A stretch of 64,000 bases of DNA from the NCBI GenBank assembly GCA_029246705.1, contig JAQWMQ010000026.1, positions 38,568 to 102,567 of the forward strand. The letters are read 5' to 3'. Position 1 is the stretch's first letter; every line of letters begins with the position of its first letter. The DNA comes from Phycisphaerales bacterium. Its GTDB lineage: Bacteria; Planctomycetota; Phycisphaerae; Phycisphaerales; SM1A02. The translations under genes were made by a program, and so were the position numbers. Positions 56,650 through 64,000 of this stretch are shown piece after piece. The notes beneath the pieces are model-generated. The model did no database searches. It saw nothing but the letters and a program-made list of their open reading frames with translations, and had not been told where the DNA came from.

Positions 56650-57873
56650 TCACCCGCTGGAGGCCTTTTCCGCAAGGCGACCGGTCTGATCGGTGAAGAG
56701 CCCGGGGAAAAGTTCCGACCCGACCTCGAGAATCACCGGCCTGAGCAGCACCACCGCCAGCACCGCCAGCGCCAGATGCGGCCCGTAGGGAAGCTCCTTG
56801 GAGAGCCCACGGAGCATTCGCCCGCCGAGGGCTCGCAGCACGACCCAGCCGAGCCCGAAGAAGGGCGCGATGAAGAAACCGATGATCGGATCGATCCAAC
56901 CGAAAGCGGCACCCACAGCGGCCATGAGATGGACATCTCCTGCGCCCATGGCCTCCTTGCCGAACCCGAGGGTCCCGAAGATGCGAACCGCCCAGACCAC
57001 CGCTCCGCCGCACAGCCACCCGCCCATCGAAGCACCCAGTGCCATCACCACCAGCGGCGGAGGCGTGCTGATGCCCTGGCCGATCAACCAACCGGCGGCG
57101 ATGCCGGCCATGCAGGGCAGCAGGAAGAGGAGCTCGACGAACATTTCACGACGAGCATGTGGGTAGTCAGCCAGGACATCCCCGTCCTCCACGTAGTCGT
57201 CGTAGTCCTGAAAGCTGTAGCGCAGGATGCCACGTTTCAGAAGCAGCATCGCCAGAACGACCCCGCAGACCCCACCGAAGGCGGAGGCCGTCCCCGCCCA
57301 GCTCAAGGCAGGTATCGGCCAGTCACCGAAGAGTCGATTGTGGGCGGGCAGCAGGGCCTGGATGGGCCAGAGGATCCAGCAGGCGATCGTGGTGAAGGTG
57401 GGGATCTGGATCGGAATGATGAAGGTCTTCGCATCGATGAGCGTCATCGCGAGCAGACCCAGCAGCGTCAGGCTCCAACAGAGAAACGCCGGCCAGGTCG
57501 CACCGAACTTCTGGAGTGACCACCACTCGCCCCCCACCGCACTCCAGTAACTCCCGGGCGGTACGAGGTAGAGCAGGGCAGCCAGTCCCGCGACCAGCAC
57601 GCCGCCGATCACCTCGATCAGTGGGTACTGAAAGGAAATCCGGGTTGCACAGCGTCGGCAGCGACCGCGGAGGGCGAGCCAGCTGAGGATCGGGATGTTG
57701 TCATACCAACGAAGTCGGGCGCCACAACGCGGACAACGGCTGGGTGGAGAGACCACGCTCAGGCCGTTGGGAAGTCGATAAATCACCACGTTCAGGAATG
57801 AACCGGCACAGGCACCGAAGGCGAACAGGAAAGCCAGCCCCACCCCCCAGGTCATCCAATACATGGTTGTCAT
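56650..57873 (-). CDS. pilD: Prepilin peptidase (A24 family)
   Basis: A 407-residue membrane peptidase that cleaves and methylates type IV prepilins or related pseudopilins. The N-terminal domain has two CxxC pairs (CPRCGARLRWYDNIPILSWL and CRRC). The catalytic Asp residues are in LAMTLIDAKTFIIP and MGAGDVHLMAAVGAAFGW. It has about nine membrane helices, with an insert of about 40 residues between them. ATG 57873 was chosen from three nearby Met codons. No pilin genes are in the window. The symbol is used for the family, not a proven ortholog. Confidence 0.88.
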   Translation of the reverse strand: MTTMYWMTWGVGLAFLFAFGACAGSFLNVVIYRLPNGLSVVSPPSRCPRCGARLRWYDNIPILSWLALRGRCRRCATRISFQYPLIEVIGGVLVAGLAALLYLVPPGSYWSAVGGEWWSLQKFGATWPAFLCWSLTLLGLLAMTLIDAKTFIIPIQIPTFTTIACWILWPIQALLPAHNRLFGDWPIPALSWAGTASAFGGVCGVVLAMLLLKRGILRYSFQDYDDYVEDGDVLADYPHARREMFVELLFLLPCMAGIAAGWLIGQGISTPPPLVVMALGASMGGWLCGGAVVWAVRIFGTLGFGKEAMGAGDVHLMAAVGAAFGWIDPIIGFFIAPFFGLGWVVLRALGGRMLRGLSKELPYGPHLALAVLAVVLLRPVILEVGSELFPGLFTDQTGRLAEKASSG

Positions 57874-57957
57874 CGAAAATGAATCCAACCTGGCCTCCTC
57901 AGTGACCCGACCGCTGGTTCCGGTCATTCAGCCAAGCCAGTAGGTAGTTACATCGGT

Positions 57958-58254
57958 TCAGCCAGCGTCGCCCGGTCTGCCTTCACCGGGAATTTCATCG
58001 ATTCGAAGCGTTCTCACTCGCTGCTCCGCTTCACCAAGCACGGCCTTGCAGCGCTGAACGAGTTGATCGCCCCGTTGATAGGCGGCCAGGGAGGCTTCCA
58101 GGCTGATCTCACCCTGTTCGATTCGACCGATGATCGATTCAAGTTCATTCAGTGCGGCCTCGAAGGGCAGCTTGGCGATCTCGGGATCGATCACGCCCTG
58201 ATCAGAATCGGGAGGAGTCTCTGGAGCATCGCTTCCATTGGTGTCTGCTGGCAT
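57958..58254 (-). CDS. xseB: Exodeoxyribonuclease VII small subunit
   Basis: A 98-residue XseB. The core FEAALNELESIIGRIEQGEI and LEASLAAYQRGDQLVQRCKA is the family signature, and it binds the XseA helices. An acidic 25-residue N-terminal tail precedes the core, and a short Gly/Pro-rich tail follows. It lies 9 bases downstream of xseA in the same operon; a role in single-stranded DNA degradation during repair is established for the family. Confidence 0.94.
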   Translation of the reverse strand: MPADTNGSDAPETPPDSDQGVIDPEIAKLPFEAALNELESIIGRIEQGEISLEASLAAYQRGDQLVQRCKAVLGEAEQRVRTLRIDEIPGEGRPGDAG

Positions 58255-58263
58255 GGTCTGACT

Positions 58264-59709
58264 CTACTCCTGCGGGCTGGTTTGGTCCACGTCGGCCCGA
58301 CCTTGACGGGCCTCGACGGTGGACTGAAGACGTCCATCCCCCAGGATCGTCGTGAGCCGGGCTCCCACGGGAACGTCCTCGATCGATCGCACCAAACCCC
58401 CGGAGTCATCAAGCGTCCAGGCATAGCCGCGGGCGAGGACCGCTCGGGGGCCGACGCTTTCCAGCTGACGTTTGCCGGCTTCCAGGCGGGCGGTCGCCTG
58501 GCGCAGTCGGGCGGTGGTGGCGGCACCCAGCCGACCGTGCAGTGCCTGGACCCGGGCGCGTGCCGCGGAGACCCGGGCCGAAGGTCGATTGCTTTCCAGC
58601 GCGGTCGTCAGTTCAGCCACACGCAGTCGGCGGCGATCCAGTGCACCACGCAGCGCACGCTCGAGCGTGCGGGGTGCCAGCTCGAAACGTTGCCGAAGGG
58701 CGTTCATGCGCGTCTGCAACCCGGTCCGCAGGCGATCCGCGAGGTAGTCGACTTGTGCGCGCAGCTCGGTCGCATCCGGCACCAGGTGGACCGCGGCCTG
58801 GGTCGGGGTCGACGCGCGCAGGTCCGCGATGAGTTCGATGACCGAGGTATCCACCTCGTGTCCGATCGCCGCCACCAGTGGCGTTCGACAACGGTACGCA
58901 GCGTCGGCCACCACCCGCTCGTTGAACGCCCAGAGATCCTCGCGCGAACCGCCTCCGCGCGTGACCAGGATCGCATCGATACCCAGTTGTTCCGCGGCTG
59001 CATCGAGGCGATCGATCGCCCGGGCGATCTCAGGTGCGGCCGTCTCGCCCTGAACCCGCACATCCACCACCAGCAGTTCCACCCCGGGCAACCTGGAAGC
59101 CGCGGTTCGGCGGACATCCTCGATGGCGGCGCCACTGGCCGAAGTCACCACCGCGATGCGGCGAGGAAAAGCAGGCAGACGCTTCTTGCGTGCTTCATCG
59201 AAGTAACCGGCCTGCCGAAGTTCGAGACACAATGCCTGGAAACGCTCCTCGAGGGTTCCCAGTCCCTTCCGTTTCATCGAGGTCACGTAGAACTGCGTTC
59301 GACCGCCAGGCACCCAGTGGGAGACCCGTCCGCTGACCAGGACCTCCTGACCGTCAGTGGGCTCGAAGTCGACGCGTGCCGCATCGGAACGCCACAGGAC
59401 GCAGCTGAGCACCGAGCTTTCGTCCTTCAACGCGAAATACCAGTGACCGCGCCGGTTGAGATTGCTGAGTTCACCCAGGACCTCGATCGGCCCCTGCAAG
59501 CCCGTCTCGAGAAGTTGCTTGATCCGTTCGTTGAGTCCGCTCGGGCTCAGTGGTCCCTCGGGGGCGGGTCTTGCCCGGGGCTTGGCTGGAGGTTTGGCTG
59601 GAGGCTTGGCTGGAGGTTTGGCTGGAGGCGACGACGGCGGGCCCTTTTCGGGCGGTTGGTCAAAAAGGCCACCAAGGGCCTCGTCTGGATTGAACGGTCG
59701 TCGTGCCAC
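58264..59709 (-). CDS. xseA: Exodeoxyribonuclease VII large subunit
   Basis: A 481-residue XseA. After the low-complexity start (PPAKPPAKPPAKPPAK) is the OB domain (EVLGELSNLNRRGHWYFALK). The catalytic domain has AVVTSASGAAIEDVRRTAAS, DAILVTRGGGSREDLWAFN and LVAAIGHEVDTSVIELIADL, followed by a long helical region. It degrades single-stranded DNA with XseB. The Pro-Ala-Lys repeat of about 30 residues before the OB domain is not usual and comes from a DNA tandem repeat. It is divergent from recG (24 bases between starts). Confidence 0.95.
   Translation of the reverse strand: MARRPFNPDEALGGLFDQPPEKGPPSSPPAKPPAKPPAKPPAKPRARPAPEGPLSPSGLNERIKQLLETGLQGPIEVLGELSNLNRRGHWYFALKDESSVLSCVLWRSDAARVDFEPTDGQEVLVSGRVSHWVPGGRTQFYVTSMKRKGLGTLEERFQALCLELRQAGYFDEARKKRLPAFPRRIAVVTSASGAAIEDVRRTAASRLPGVELLVVDVRVQGETAAPEIARAIDRLDAAAEQLGIDAILVTRGGGSREDLWAFNERVVADAAYRCRTPLVAAIGHEVDTSVIELIADLRASTPTQAAVHLVPDATELRAQVDYLADRLRTGLQTRMNALRQRFELAPRTLERALRGALDRRRLRVAELTTALESNRPSARVSAARARVQALHGRLGAATTARLRQATARLEAGKRQLESVGPRAVLARGYAWTLDDSGGLVRSIEDVPVGARLTTILGDGRLQSTVEARQGRADVDQTSPQE
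59581..59628 (-). repeat. Four tandem 12-bp units inside xseA (Pro-Ala-Lys coding)
   Basis: CTTGGCTGGAGG and TTTGGCTGGAGG alternate, giving a 24-bp period repeated twice. On the coding strand this reads PAKP-type repeats at the N-terminus of XseA. It is length-prone and in frame. Confidence 0.85.
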
Positions 59710-59733
59710 GCCAAGTAAGATAGACGCCCAGAC

Positions 59734-61845
59734 GTGTCACAGATGCAATCCATCACGATCAAGAGCCCGCTTGGTGAAATTTCCGGCGTCGGGGATCGTC
59801 TGCGTGGACGTTTCGAGCGCCTGGGCCTCCGGGTGGTGGCGGACCTGCTCCGGCACCTGCCGATGCGCTACGAGCGTGAACTGGCGGAATTGACGATCGA
59901 AGCCGCGCGAAGACAGGTCGAGGAAGACCCCAAGGCCACCCTGTCGATCCGGGGAACGATTGCAGTGATTCGCCGGACACCGGGCCGCCGACCCCGGATC
60001 GAGGCCACCGTGGAGGATGCCACCGGTACGGCGAGCCTGGTCTGGTTCAACGCCAACTGGGTGCTGGGGAAACTGCACCCCGGCCATGAAGTCCTCATCC
60101 AGGCCAAGGGCAATCTCTACCGCGATGCCCTGCAGTTCGCGAACCCTCGGTTCAACATTCTCGATGATGAGGCCCCGCCGACCCCCACCACCGATGATCG
60201 ACTGCGTCCGGTCTACCCCGGCAGCGAGGAGCTTCCTTCCTCGCGCATCGAACAGGTGATCGCCAGCGTGCTTGAACCCGCGATCCGCGGGATCGAGGAC
60301 CCGTTGCCCGAGGCGTACCGAAGTGAACGTGACCTGATGCCGCTGGCCGAGGCGTATCGCGCGGTGCATGCGCCTCGTGACGAGGCCGAGGCCGAACGCG
60401 CCAGGACCCGCCTCGCCTTCGATGAACTGCTGCTGCTGCAGCTCGGGGTCATGATGCGACGTCACCACCTCCGCGAACGACTGCGCGCGCCCGCGCTGCG
60501 TTGGTCGGACGAACTCGACGCACGCATCCGCGAACGCTTTCCCTTTCCACTCACGGCGGCCCAGGCCCGGGTGATCCGGGAGATCGCGAGCGATCTCTCC
60601 AGGGAAGGCCCGATGAACCGCCTGTTGCAGGGCGATGTCGGGGCGGGGAAGACCGTCGTCGCCCTCTACGGGATGCTGCTGGCCGCAGCGACCGGACACC
60701 AGGCCTGCCTGATGGCACCGACCGAACTGCTCGCCGAACAACACCTCGCCTCGATTCGCGCGATGCTTCAGGACAGTGATGTCGAGATCGTCCTCCTCAC
60801 CGGCGGGCTGCCGGCCGCGGTGCGCCGTGAACGACTGGAACGGATCGCCTCCGGCGAGGTCGACATCGTGGTGGGCACCCACGCGCTGCTGACCGAGAGC
60901 GTCCGCTTCAAGAGCCTCGCCCTGGCCGTGGTCGACGAACAACACCGCTTCGGCGTGGTGCAGCGCGCCGCACTCCGCGAAAAGAGCGCCTCGAGCGATC
61001 AGGTCCCCCACATCCTGGTGATGACCGCGACGCCGATACCCCGCACCCTCTCGCTCACGCTCTTCGGCGATCTCGACGTCTCGGTGATCGACGAACGCCT
61101 CCCCGGTCGCACCCCGGTGGTGACCCGGGTGGTGGAGGAGGGCAAGCGGGACGACGTCTACGGCTACGTCGCCCAGCGGATCGCCAAGGGCGAGCAGGCC
61201 TACGTGGTGGTTCCCGCGATCGACGAGTCGGAACTGGGACTCGCCGACGTTCATTCCCACCTCGAAAAGCTTCGCGAGGGCCCGCTGGCCGGCTGCCGAC
61301 TCGAAGCGATGCACGGAAGACTCGATGCCGCCGAGCGCGACGCGGTCATGCAGCGCTTTCGCGGCGGCGAGACCCAGTGCCTGGTGGCCACGGTGGTGAT
61401 CGAGGTCGGGGTCGACGTGCCGCAGGCGACGGTGATGGTGGTCGAGCACGCCGAGCGATTCGGGCTCGCCCAGCTGCACCAGCTGCGGGGACGTGTCGGC
61501 CGAAGCGATCAACGAAGCGTGTGCGCCCTGATCGGAACGCCCACCACCGACGAGGCCCGAAAGAGGCTCGAGGCGATCGGCTCGACCGACGACGGCTTCG
61601 CCATCTCGGAACTGGACCTGGGCATCCGCGGGCCGGGTGAGCTCTTCGGGGCCAGGCAGTCCGGTCTGCCTCCGTTTCGGGTGGCGGACCTGACCCGTGA
61701 CATCGAGCTGCTGAACCAGGCGCGCGCCGATGCCATCGCCTGGATCGAACGATCGCCGGAGCTGTCCGAGCCCGAGGAAGCCCTGCTGCGCCGCAAGCTG
61801 CTCGCCGTGTACGGCGAAGCACTCGGAATCGGGGACATGGGATGA
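59734..61845 (+). CDS. recG: ATP-dependent DNA helicase RecG
   Basis: A 703-residue (GTG 59734) or 700-residue (ATG 59743) RecG, which reverses stalled forks and resolves R-loops. The N-terminal wedge/OB domain is present. Walker A is LLQGDVGAGKTVVALYGMLL, and the DExH box is AVVDEQHRFGVVQRAALREK. The TATPIPRTLSLTLFGDLDVS block and LHQLRGRVGRSDQRSVCALI (motif VI) complete the helicase. It is the first gene of a short run with polX, 31 bases apart, and shares a 24-base divergent gap with xseA; TAAGAT near 59717 may be a -10 box. Confidence 0.96.
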   Translation: MSQMQSITIKSPLGEISGVGDRLRGRFERLGLRVVADLLRHLPMRYERELAELTIEAARRQVEEDPKATLSIRGTIAVIRRTPGRRPRIEATVEDATGTASLVWFNANWVLGKLHPGHEVLIQAKGNLYRDALQFANPRFNILDDEAPPTPTTDDRLRPVYPGSEELPSSRIEQVIASVLEPAIRGIEDPLPEAYRSERDLMPLAEAYRAVHAPRDEAEAERARTRLAFDELLLLQLGVMMRRHHLRERLRAPALRWSDELDARIRERFPFPLTAAQARVIREIASDLSREGPMNRLLQGDVGAGKTVVALYGMLLAAATGHQACLMAPTELLAEQHLASIRAMLQDSDVEIVLLTGGLPAAVRRERLERIASGEVDIVVGTHALLTESVRFKSLALAVVDEQHRFGVVQRAALREKSASSDQVPHILVMTATPIPRTLSLTLFGDLDVSVIDERLPGRTPVVTRVVEEGKRDDVYGYVAQRIAKGEQAYVVVPAIDESELGLADVHSHLEKLREGPLAGCRLEAMHGRLDAAERDAVMQRFRGGETQCLVATVVIEVGVDVPQATVMVVEHAERFGLAQLHQLRGRVGRSDQRSVCALIGTPTTDEARKRLEAIGSTDDGFAISELDLGIRGPGELFGARQSGLPPFRVADLTRDIELLNQARADAIAWIERSPELSEPEEALLRRKLLAVYGEALGIGDMG

Positions 61846-61876
61846 GCCTTCGACCGCTTGCGGGTATCGTCAACGC

Positions 61877-63622
61877 ATGAGCAGCAACCGCGAACTTGCC
61901 ACCCGCTTCCAGGAGGCCGCCGCGATCCTCGAGATCACCGGCGCCAACGCCTTCCGCGTGAACGCGGTCACCAAGGTCGCACGGATCCTCGAGGACCTGC
62001 CCACCGAAATCGCACCACTTGCCGAGGATCTCAAGGGGCTGCAGGCGATCGACGGCATCGGCAAATCCAGCGCCGAGAAGATCAAGCAGTTCGTCGAGAC
62101 CGGGACCATCGAGGAATTCGACACGCTTCGCGATTCGATCCCCCCCGGTCTCATCCAGGTGCTCGAGGTCCCCGGACTCGGCCCCAAGACGGTCAAGGTC
62201 CTGTGGGAGAAAGGCGGCGTGGTCGACGTCGCGAGCCTGAAGAGCAAGATCGAAAGCGGCGAACTCGAAAACATCCCCCGAATGGGCAAGAAGACCCTCG
62301 CGAACATCCTCGATGCGATCGAGTTCAGCGAACGCAGCCAGGGTCGCATGCGGCTGGGCGATGCCCTGCCACTGGCCGAAGCCCTGGTCGCCCGACTCTC
62401 GAACGCCAGGGGCGTGACCCGCATCGCCTATGCCGGCAGCCTGAGACGCGGCCGGGAGACGATCGGCGACATCGACATCCTCGTGGCATCGAGCGCACCC
62501 GAAAGCCCCACGCGCGCCCTCACCGAGATGCCCGGCGTCGAGAAGGTGCTCCTGTCGGGTGACACCAAGACCAGTGTCAGACTCGATGCCGGCGTGCAGG
62601 TCGACCTGCGCATCGTCGAGGAGTCGAACTTCGGGGCCGCCCTGCTGTACTTCACCGGCAGCAAGGAACACAACGTGATGCTGCGCGAGATCGCGATCGC
62701 GAAGTCGATGCGACTGAACGAATACGGCCTCTTCCCCGATGACGGCGAAACCGAACCACCGCAGACCCGGGGGATCGAACCGGTCGCCGCCGACACCGAG
62801 CAGGCGATCTACGAAGCGCTCGAGGTCGGCTACCTGCCACCCGAACTCCGCGAGAATCGCAGCGCAAGTGATTGGGCGGCCCCCGAGGACCTGGTCACCA
62901 CCAGGTCGATCAAGGCCGAACTTCACTGCCACACCAACGCGTCCGATGGCGTGATGACCCTGGATGCGTTGATCGACCAGGCGCGCAAGCGCGGCTTTCA
63001 CACCCTCGCGGTCACCGATCACTCCAAGTCCAGCGTGCAGGCCAACGGGTTGTCGGTGGAAAGACTTCTCGAACACATCGAGGCGATCCACGAGGCGAAC
63101 GAGCGGTTCGACGACATCACGGTCCTGGCCGGCAGCGAGGTCGACATCCTCGCCGACGGTCGCCTCGACTACGACGACGAGATTCTCCAACGACTGGACT
63201 GGGTCGTCGCGAGCCCCCACTCGAGCCTCCGACAGGACCCGAAGAAGGCGACCGAGCGCCTGCTCATGGCGATCGAACACCCGATGGTTCACGTGATCGG
63301 GCACCCCACCGGACGACTGATCAACGAACGCGAGGGCCTGGCCCCGGACATGGCGACCCTGGTCGCCGCCGCCAAGGCACACGACACCGCTCTCGAGCTG
63401 AATGCCAACCCCTGGCGGCTCGACCTGCGCGACCGCCACGTGCGCCTCGCCGCCGAAGCCGGGACCCTCGTCACCATCGATACCGACGCCCACAAGCCGG
63501 CGGACTTCGAGCTGCTCAAGTTCGGGATCCTCACCGGGCGACGCGGCGGCCTGACCCAGGCCCTCTGCCCCAACTGCTGGGAGGCCGAACGGCTTCACGG
63601 CTGGATTCGCTCCAAACGCTAG
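61877..63622 (+). CDS. polX: DNA polymerase/3'-5' exonuclease PolX
   Basis: A 581-residue bacterial family X DNA polymerase with a PHP domain, for gap filling in base-excision repair. The N-terminal HhH motifs are at QAIDGIGKSSAEKIKQFV and VPGLGPKTVKVLWEKG. The catalytic signature is YAGSLRRGRETIGDIDILVA. The PHP part begins at HCHTNASDGVMTLDALI and has ITVLAGSEVDILADGRLDYD, VASPHSSLRQDPKKA and TIDTDAHKP, the metal-binding positions. It ends in CPNCWEAERLH. Normal length for bacterial PolX. It lies directly after recG. Confidence 0.95.
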   Translation: MSSNRELATRFQEAAAILEITGANAFRVNAVTKVARILEDLPTEIAPLAEDLKGLQAIDGIGKSSAEKIKQFVETGTIEEFDTLRDSIPPGLIQVLEVPGLGPKTVKVLWEKGGVVDVASLKSKIESGELENIPRMGKKTLANILDAIEFSERSQGRMRLGDALPLAEALVARLSNARGVTRIAYAGSLRRGRETIGDIDILVASSAPESPTRALTEMPGVEKVLLSGDTKTSVRLDAGVQVDLRIVEESNFGAALLYFTGSKEHNVMLREIAIAKSMRLNEYGLFPDDGETEPPQTRGIEPVAADTEQAIYEALEVGYLPPELRENRSASDWAAPEDLVTTRSIKAELHCHTNASDGVMTLDALIDQARKRGFHTLAVTDHSKSSVQANGLSVERLLEHIEAIHEANERFDDITVLAGSEVDILADGRLDYDDEILQRLDWVVASPHSSLRQDPKKATERLLMAIEHPMVHVIGHPTGRLINEREGLAPDMATLVAAAKAHDTALELNANPWRLDLRDRHVRLAAEAGTLVTIDTDAHKPADFELLKFGILTGRRGGLTQALCPNCWEAERLHGWIRSKR

Positions 63623-63755
63623 CGTCCGGATCGCCCAGGCAGGGATGGCCCCCTGCGGTTGCGCATGACGCAGGGATCAACAGCCCCAACCGGAAGCAGA
63701 GTCAGCCAGGGAACAGCAACGAGAACAACAACCAGGTTGCCGTTAGGACAGCGAC

Positions 63756-64000
63756 ATGGATCTTGACAATGCCTTCAGAGCGATCCTGTTCACGCTGTTT
63801 GCGATCGCTCTCTTGACGGCATTCGGGTTGGTGGTTGCACTCAGTCTGAGGAAGGAGTTCACGGACGAGGACGGCGAAGCCATCAAGTTCAGGAATGTCT
63901 TTCTGATCGTGACGGTCACCACCGCGGTCACGATCCTGATTGACCTGAGCCTGGCCAGAGTCTTGGGCATCACCGGAGTGGGACGCCCCATCTGTCTCGG
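63756..64000 (+). CDS. Small membrane protein (truncated by window end)
   Basis: The frame is open to the window end. The 81 visible residues begin MDLDNAFRAILFTLFAIALL, followed by a second hydrophobic segment (NVFLIVTVTTAVTILIDLSL), so at least two membrane helices. AGGA lies 8 bases before the ATG. The product is not recognised; a subunit of a respiratory or transport complex (small membrane subunits of terminal oxidases look similar) is only a guess. Confidence 0.5.
   Translation, partial: MDLDNAFRAILFTLFAIALLTAFGLVVALSLRKEFTDEDGEAIKFRNVFLIVTVTTAVTILIDLSLARVLGITGVGRPICL

Overview
The window is a high-GC bacterial chromosome segment (roughly 60-65 % G+C by eye). It most resembles a planctomycete, probably class Phycisphaerae. 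That assignment is inferred from several traits: a secreted beta-helix protein ending in a dockerin of the GDVNGDGSVDGGDL type, a short PEP-CTERM-like tail (PAPAG, hydrophobic stretch, poly-Arg), a fused SecD-SecF, a WXG100/FtsK pair, and many small lipoproteins. No 16S gene is present to confirm it. Coding density is high, genes often overlap by ATGA or TGATG, and there is no phage, insertion sequence or CRISPR array.

Layout. 1-8.2 kb is a core block on the plus strand: trigger factor (C-terminal part), a small SHOCT-like membrane protein, ClpX, a GAF-type methionine-R-sulfoxide reductase, L28, a 500-base gap holding a probable structured RNA and operator-like repeats, then DnaG and the primary sigma factor RpoD. 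8.2-12.4 kb holds an aldehyde dehydrogenase and a secreted dockerin protein. 12.67-17.74 kb is a four-gene operon of a WXG100-like protein, two small helical proteins and a three-module FtsK/SpoIIIE ATPase with coiled coils; it looks like a minimal, type VII-like system without the usual partner genes. 17.7-21.9 kb has an HrpA-type helicase and tRNA-Val(TAC). 21.9-24.2 kb is gene-poor, partly A+T-rich and may be a decayed island.

24.2-43.4 kb returns to housekeeping and envelope genes: a small multi-pass membrane protein, a FlgI-like lipoprotein with HEAT-like repeats, SMC, a lipoprotein/hydrolase/isocitrate-dehydrogenase-like operon, an FAD oxidoreductase overlapping an aldo/keto reductase, a LysM protein, and the export/tRNA-modification cluster rhomboid-tgt-yajC-secDF. 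44-48 kb has a PEP-CTERM-like secreted protein, an M50 protease, a NUDIX hydrolase, and the ATPase and MCE subunits of a lipid transporter (no permease next to them). 48.4-55.9 kb is a bacterial alpha-2-macroglobulin coupled to penicillin-binding protein 1C. 55.9-64 kb has a Pal/OmpA-like lipoprotein, prepilin peptidase, XseB-XseA, divergent RecG, DNA polymerase X with a PHP domain, and the start of a membrane protein cut by the window edge.

The parts most worth following up are the WXG100-FtsK operon, the 182-nt RNA candidate downstream of rpmB, the FlgI-like lipoprotein in a region with no flagellar genes, and a shared C-terminal tail found on two unrelated membrane proteases. All functions here come from reading motifs and gene order; no database search was run.
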